From: Sedimenticola sp.
GTDB lineage: Bacteria; Pseudomonadota; Gammaproteobacteria; Chromatiales; Chromatiaceae
Length of the DNA stretch: 6,967 nt
NCBI GenBank assembly: GCA_027041035.1
Contig: JALULB010000262.1
Coordinates: 1,655-8,621, forward strand
Direction of reading: 5' to 3'
The first letter of the stretch is position 1, and every line of letters begins with the position of its first letter. The notes under the pieces are model-generated. The model saw only the letters and a list, made by a program, of their open reading frames with translations. It made no database searches and had not been told where the DNA came from. Of this stretch, positions 5,902 through 6,967 are shown piece after piece. A program made the translations under genes and the position numbers.

Positions 5902-6967
5902 CCGTACGATCGAGCAGTTGACGGCGATCGAGACGATACATGCGATCCCGGTCCTCGACGAGAAACTCCGCCGCCTCGTGATAGGCGCCGCGTTCGATCA
6001 GCAGGCCCAGCCCGGCGTCCTTTTTGTTGCTTTCGGCCAAAAGCGCGGGCAATTGGCCGGAAATGGTCTTGCCGACGACGATCGGTTTCACCTTGACCGC
6101 CCGGAACCGGCCATTCAGCAGACTGATGCCAACCCGTGCCATGCGCTCGCCGTGTTGCTGGAGCCAGCAGATGTAACCGAGATGATGCTGACCATCGCCA
6201 TGCCGCAGCAGCACCAGATCTCCCGGGCGCGGCCGGGATTCCGTGTGGGTGGAAAACTCCAGGCACATACCGGAAACGCTGTTGTCCACCTGGCGCCAGC
6301 GTTCCAGGGAGAAGGTACGCGGCGCCTGACGACCCAGACCGATGGCGTCGGTCATCTCCACGATCGGTTGCAGTTCGAGTTCGACGCCAGCATGGTCTTC
6401 CGTATAGAAGTGCGCGACCGCATCCAGCCCCCAGGCCACCTGCAACCAGCCACGCGCGGGCTTGCGCGACGCTTTTCTTGCCGGCGGCTCGTTCCACGCA
6501 AGCAGCATGAGTTTCAGCAGGCGTTGCGAGGCATCGCCCTTCAATCCCTGGGTTTGCGCCGAAAGGCGAGCCAACTCCCGGGAGATATAGCGGTTCAGTT
6601 GCAATGTATGCAACACGCGGCAATCGGGAGAGGTCGGAATGGAACGACCGTGGCGCACGGCGCGCGGTAACTGCACCGCCGACAGCGAAAAAACAAAGCT
6701 TGCACCCACGGCCACCGCCTTTTCACAAGGCGTGATCCGGGAGAAACCCGCGCCGACATCGAGGAAACGGTGCGCGGCCCACAATTCACCCATCGCCAGC
6801 CGCCAGGGATCCAGCAGGCGAATCAGCAGAATCTGCGCGAAACGCATGCTGATCGAGATCTTGACATCCGGGTTTTCGCTGTCCGACGCCTTGGCGTACT
6901 TATCCTGCACGCCTTCGCTCTCGGCCAACTGATAAATCTGAAAGACCTCTCTCCAGACCTGCAGGAC
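5867..6967 (-). CDS. Conserved protein with a probable PilZ-like C-terminal domain, N-terminus beyond the window
   Basis: The frame is open from the right edge (VLQVWREVFQIYQLAES) to TGA at 5869-5867, so the visible 366 residues are a C-terminal part. TTG 6928 is not needed as a start. The first 150 residues look helical and soluble, with a segment LLIRLLDPWRLAMGELWAAH typical of a proteobacterial family of large uncharacterised proteins I recall only in outline. Near visible residues 213-295 a beta-rich stretch contains RQAPR (RxxxR) and, 10 residues later, DNSVSG (DxSxxG), then strands GDLVLLRH, LGYICWLQQ and ARVGISLL. RxxxR and DxSxxG are the cyclic-di-GMP-binding motifs of PilZ domains, though the spacing here is short. 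About 70 further residues follow. There are no membrane segments. A cyclic-di-GMP effector role is an inference; the reading frame itself is secure. Confidence 0.85.
   Translation of the reverse strand, partial: VLQVWREVFQIYQLAESEGVQDKYAKASDSENPDVKISISMRFAQILLIRLLDPWRLAMGELWAAHRFLDVGAGFSRITPCEKAVAVGASFVFSLSAVQLPRAVRHGRSIPTSPDCRVLHTLQLNRYISRELARLSAQTQGLKGDASQRLLKLMLLAWNEPPARKASRKPARGWLQVAWGLDAVAHFYTEDHAGVELELQPIVEMTDAIGLGRQAPRTFSLERWRQVDNSVSGMCLEFSTHTESRPRPGDLVLLRHGDGQHHLGYICWLQQHGERMARVGISLLNGRFRAVKVKPIVVGKTISGQLPALLAESNKKDAGLGLLIERGAYHEAAEFLVEDRDRMYRLDRRQLLDRTASFDYLDVVLM

Overview
The window comes from a GC-rich gammaproteobacterial chromosome. The protein sequences and the rimI-prfC neighbourhood (the two lie close together in E. 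coli too) point to Gammaproteobacteria. A purple-sulfur or sulfur-oxidising lineage would fit, but that is a guess. The region is housekeeping DNA. I see no mobile element, CRISPR array, tRNA or rRNA.

Layout: four genes run on the minus strand from about 4.3 kb down to base 1: leuA (2-isopropylmalate synthase, first step of leucine synthesis), a family-4 uracil-DNA glycosylase, rimI (acetyltransferase for ribosomal protein S18) and prfC (release factor 3, missing only its last few codons at the window edge). The gaps are 11 bp, a 4-bp ATGA overlap and 41 bp, so they look like one transcription unit. A 332-bp divergent intergenic region (4334-4665) separates leuA from a plus-strand yihY/BrkB-family inner-membrane protein gene. 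The last gene, on the minus strand, enters from the right edge. It is the C-terminal 366 residues of a protein with a probable PilZ-like domain, and its 3' end overlaps the 3' end of yihY by 35 bp.

Two points deserve attention. First, the N-terminus of the uracil-DNA glycosylase (residues 4-20) matches, in register, the N-terminus of E. coli HolD (psi). Psi uses that segment to dock on the DnaX clamp loader, and in E. coli holD sits just before rimI, exactly where this glycosylase gene sits. This suggests a base-excision repair enzyme that carries a replisome-docking peptide. Second, the leuA upstream region holds a minus-strand reading frame ending in four consecutive Leu codons, enclosed by an 11-bp split inverted repeat that competes with a local hairpin. 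This resembles a leucine leader/attenuation element, although no U-tract terminator and no good leader ribosome-binding site are visible.

The long plus-strand reading frames opposite leuA and prfC, and out of frame across yihY, are codon-bias shadows and are not annotated as genes.
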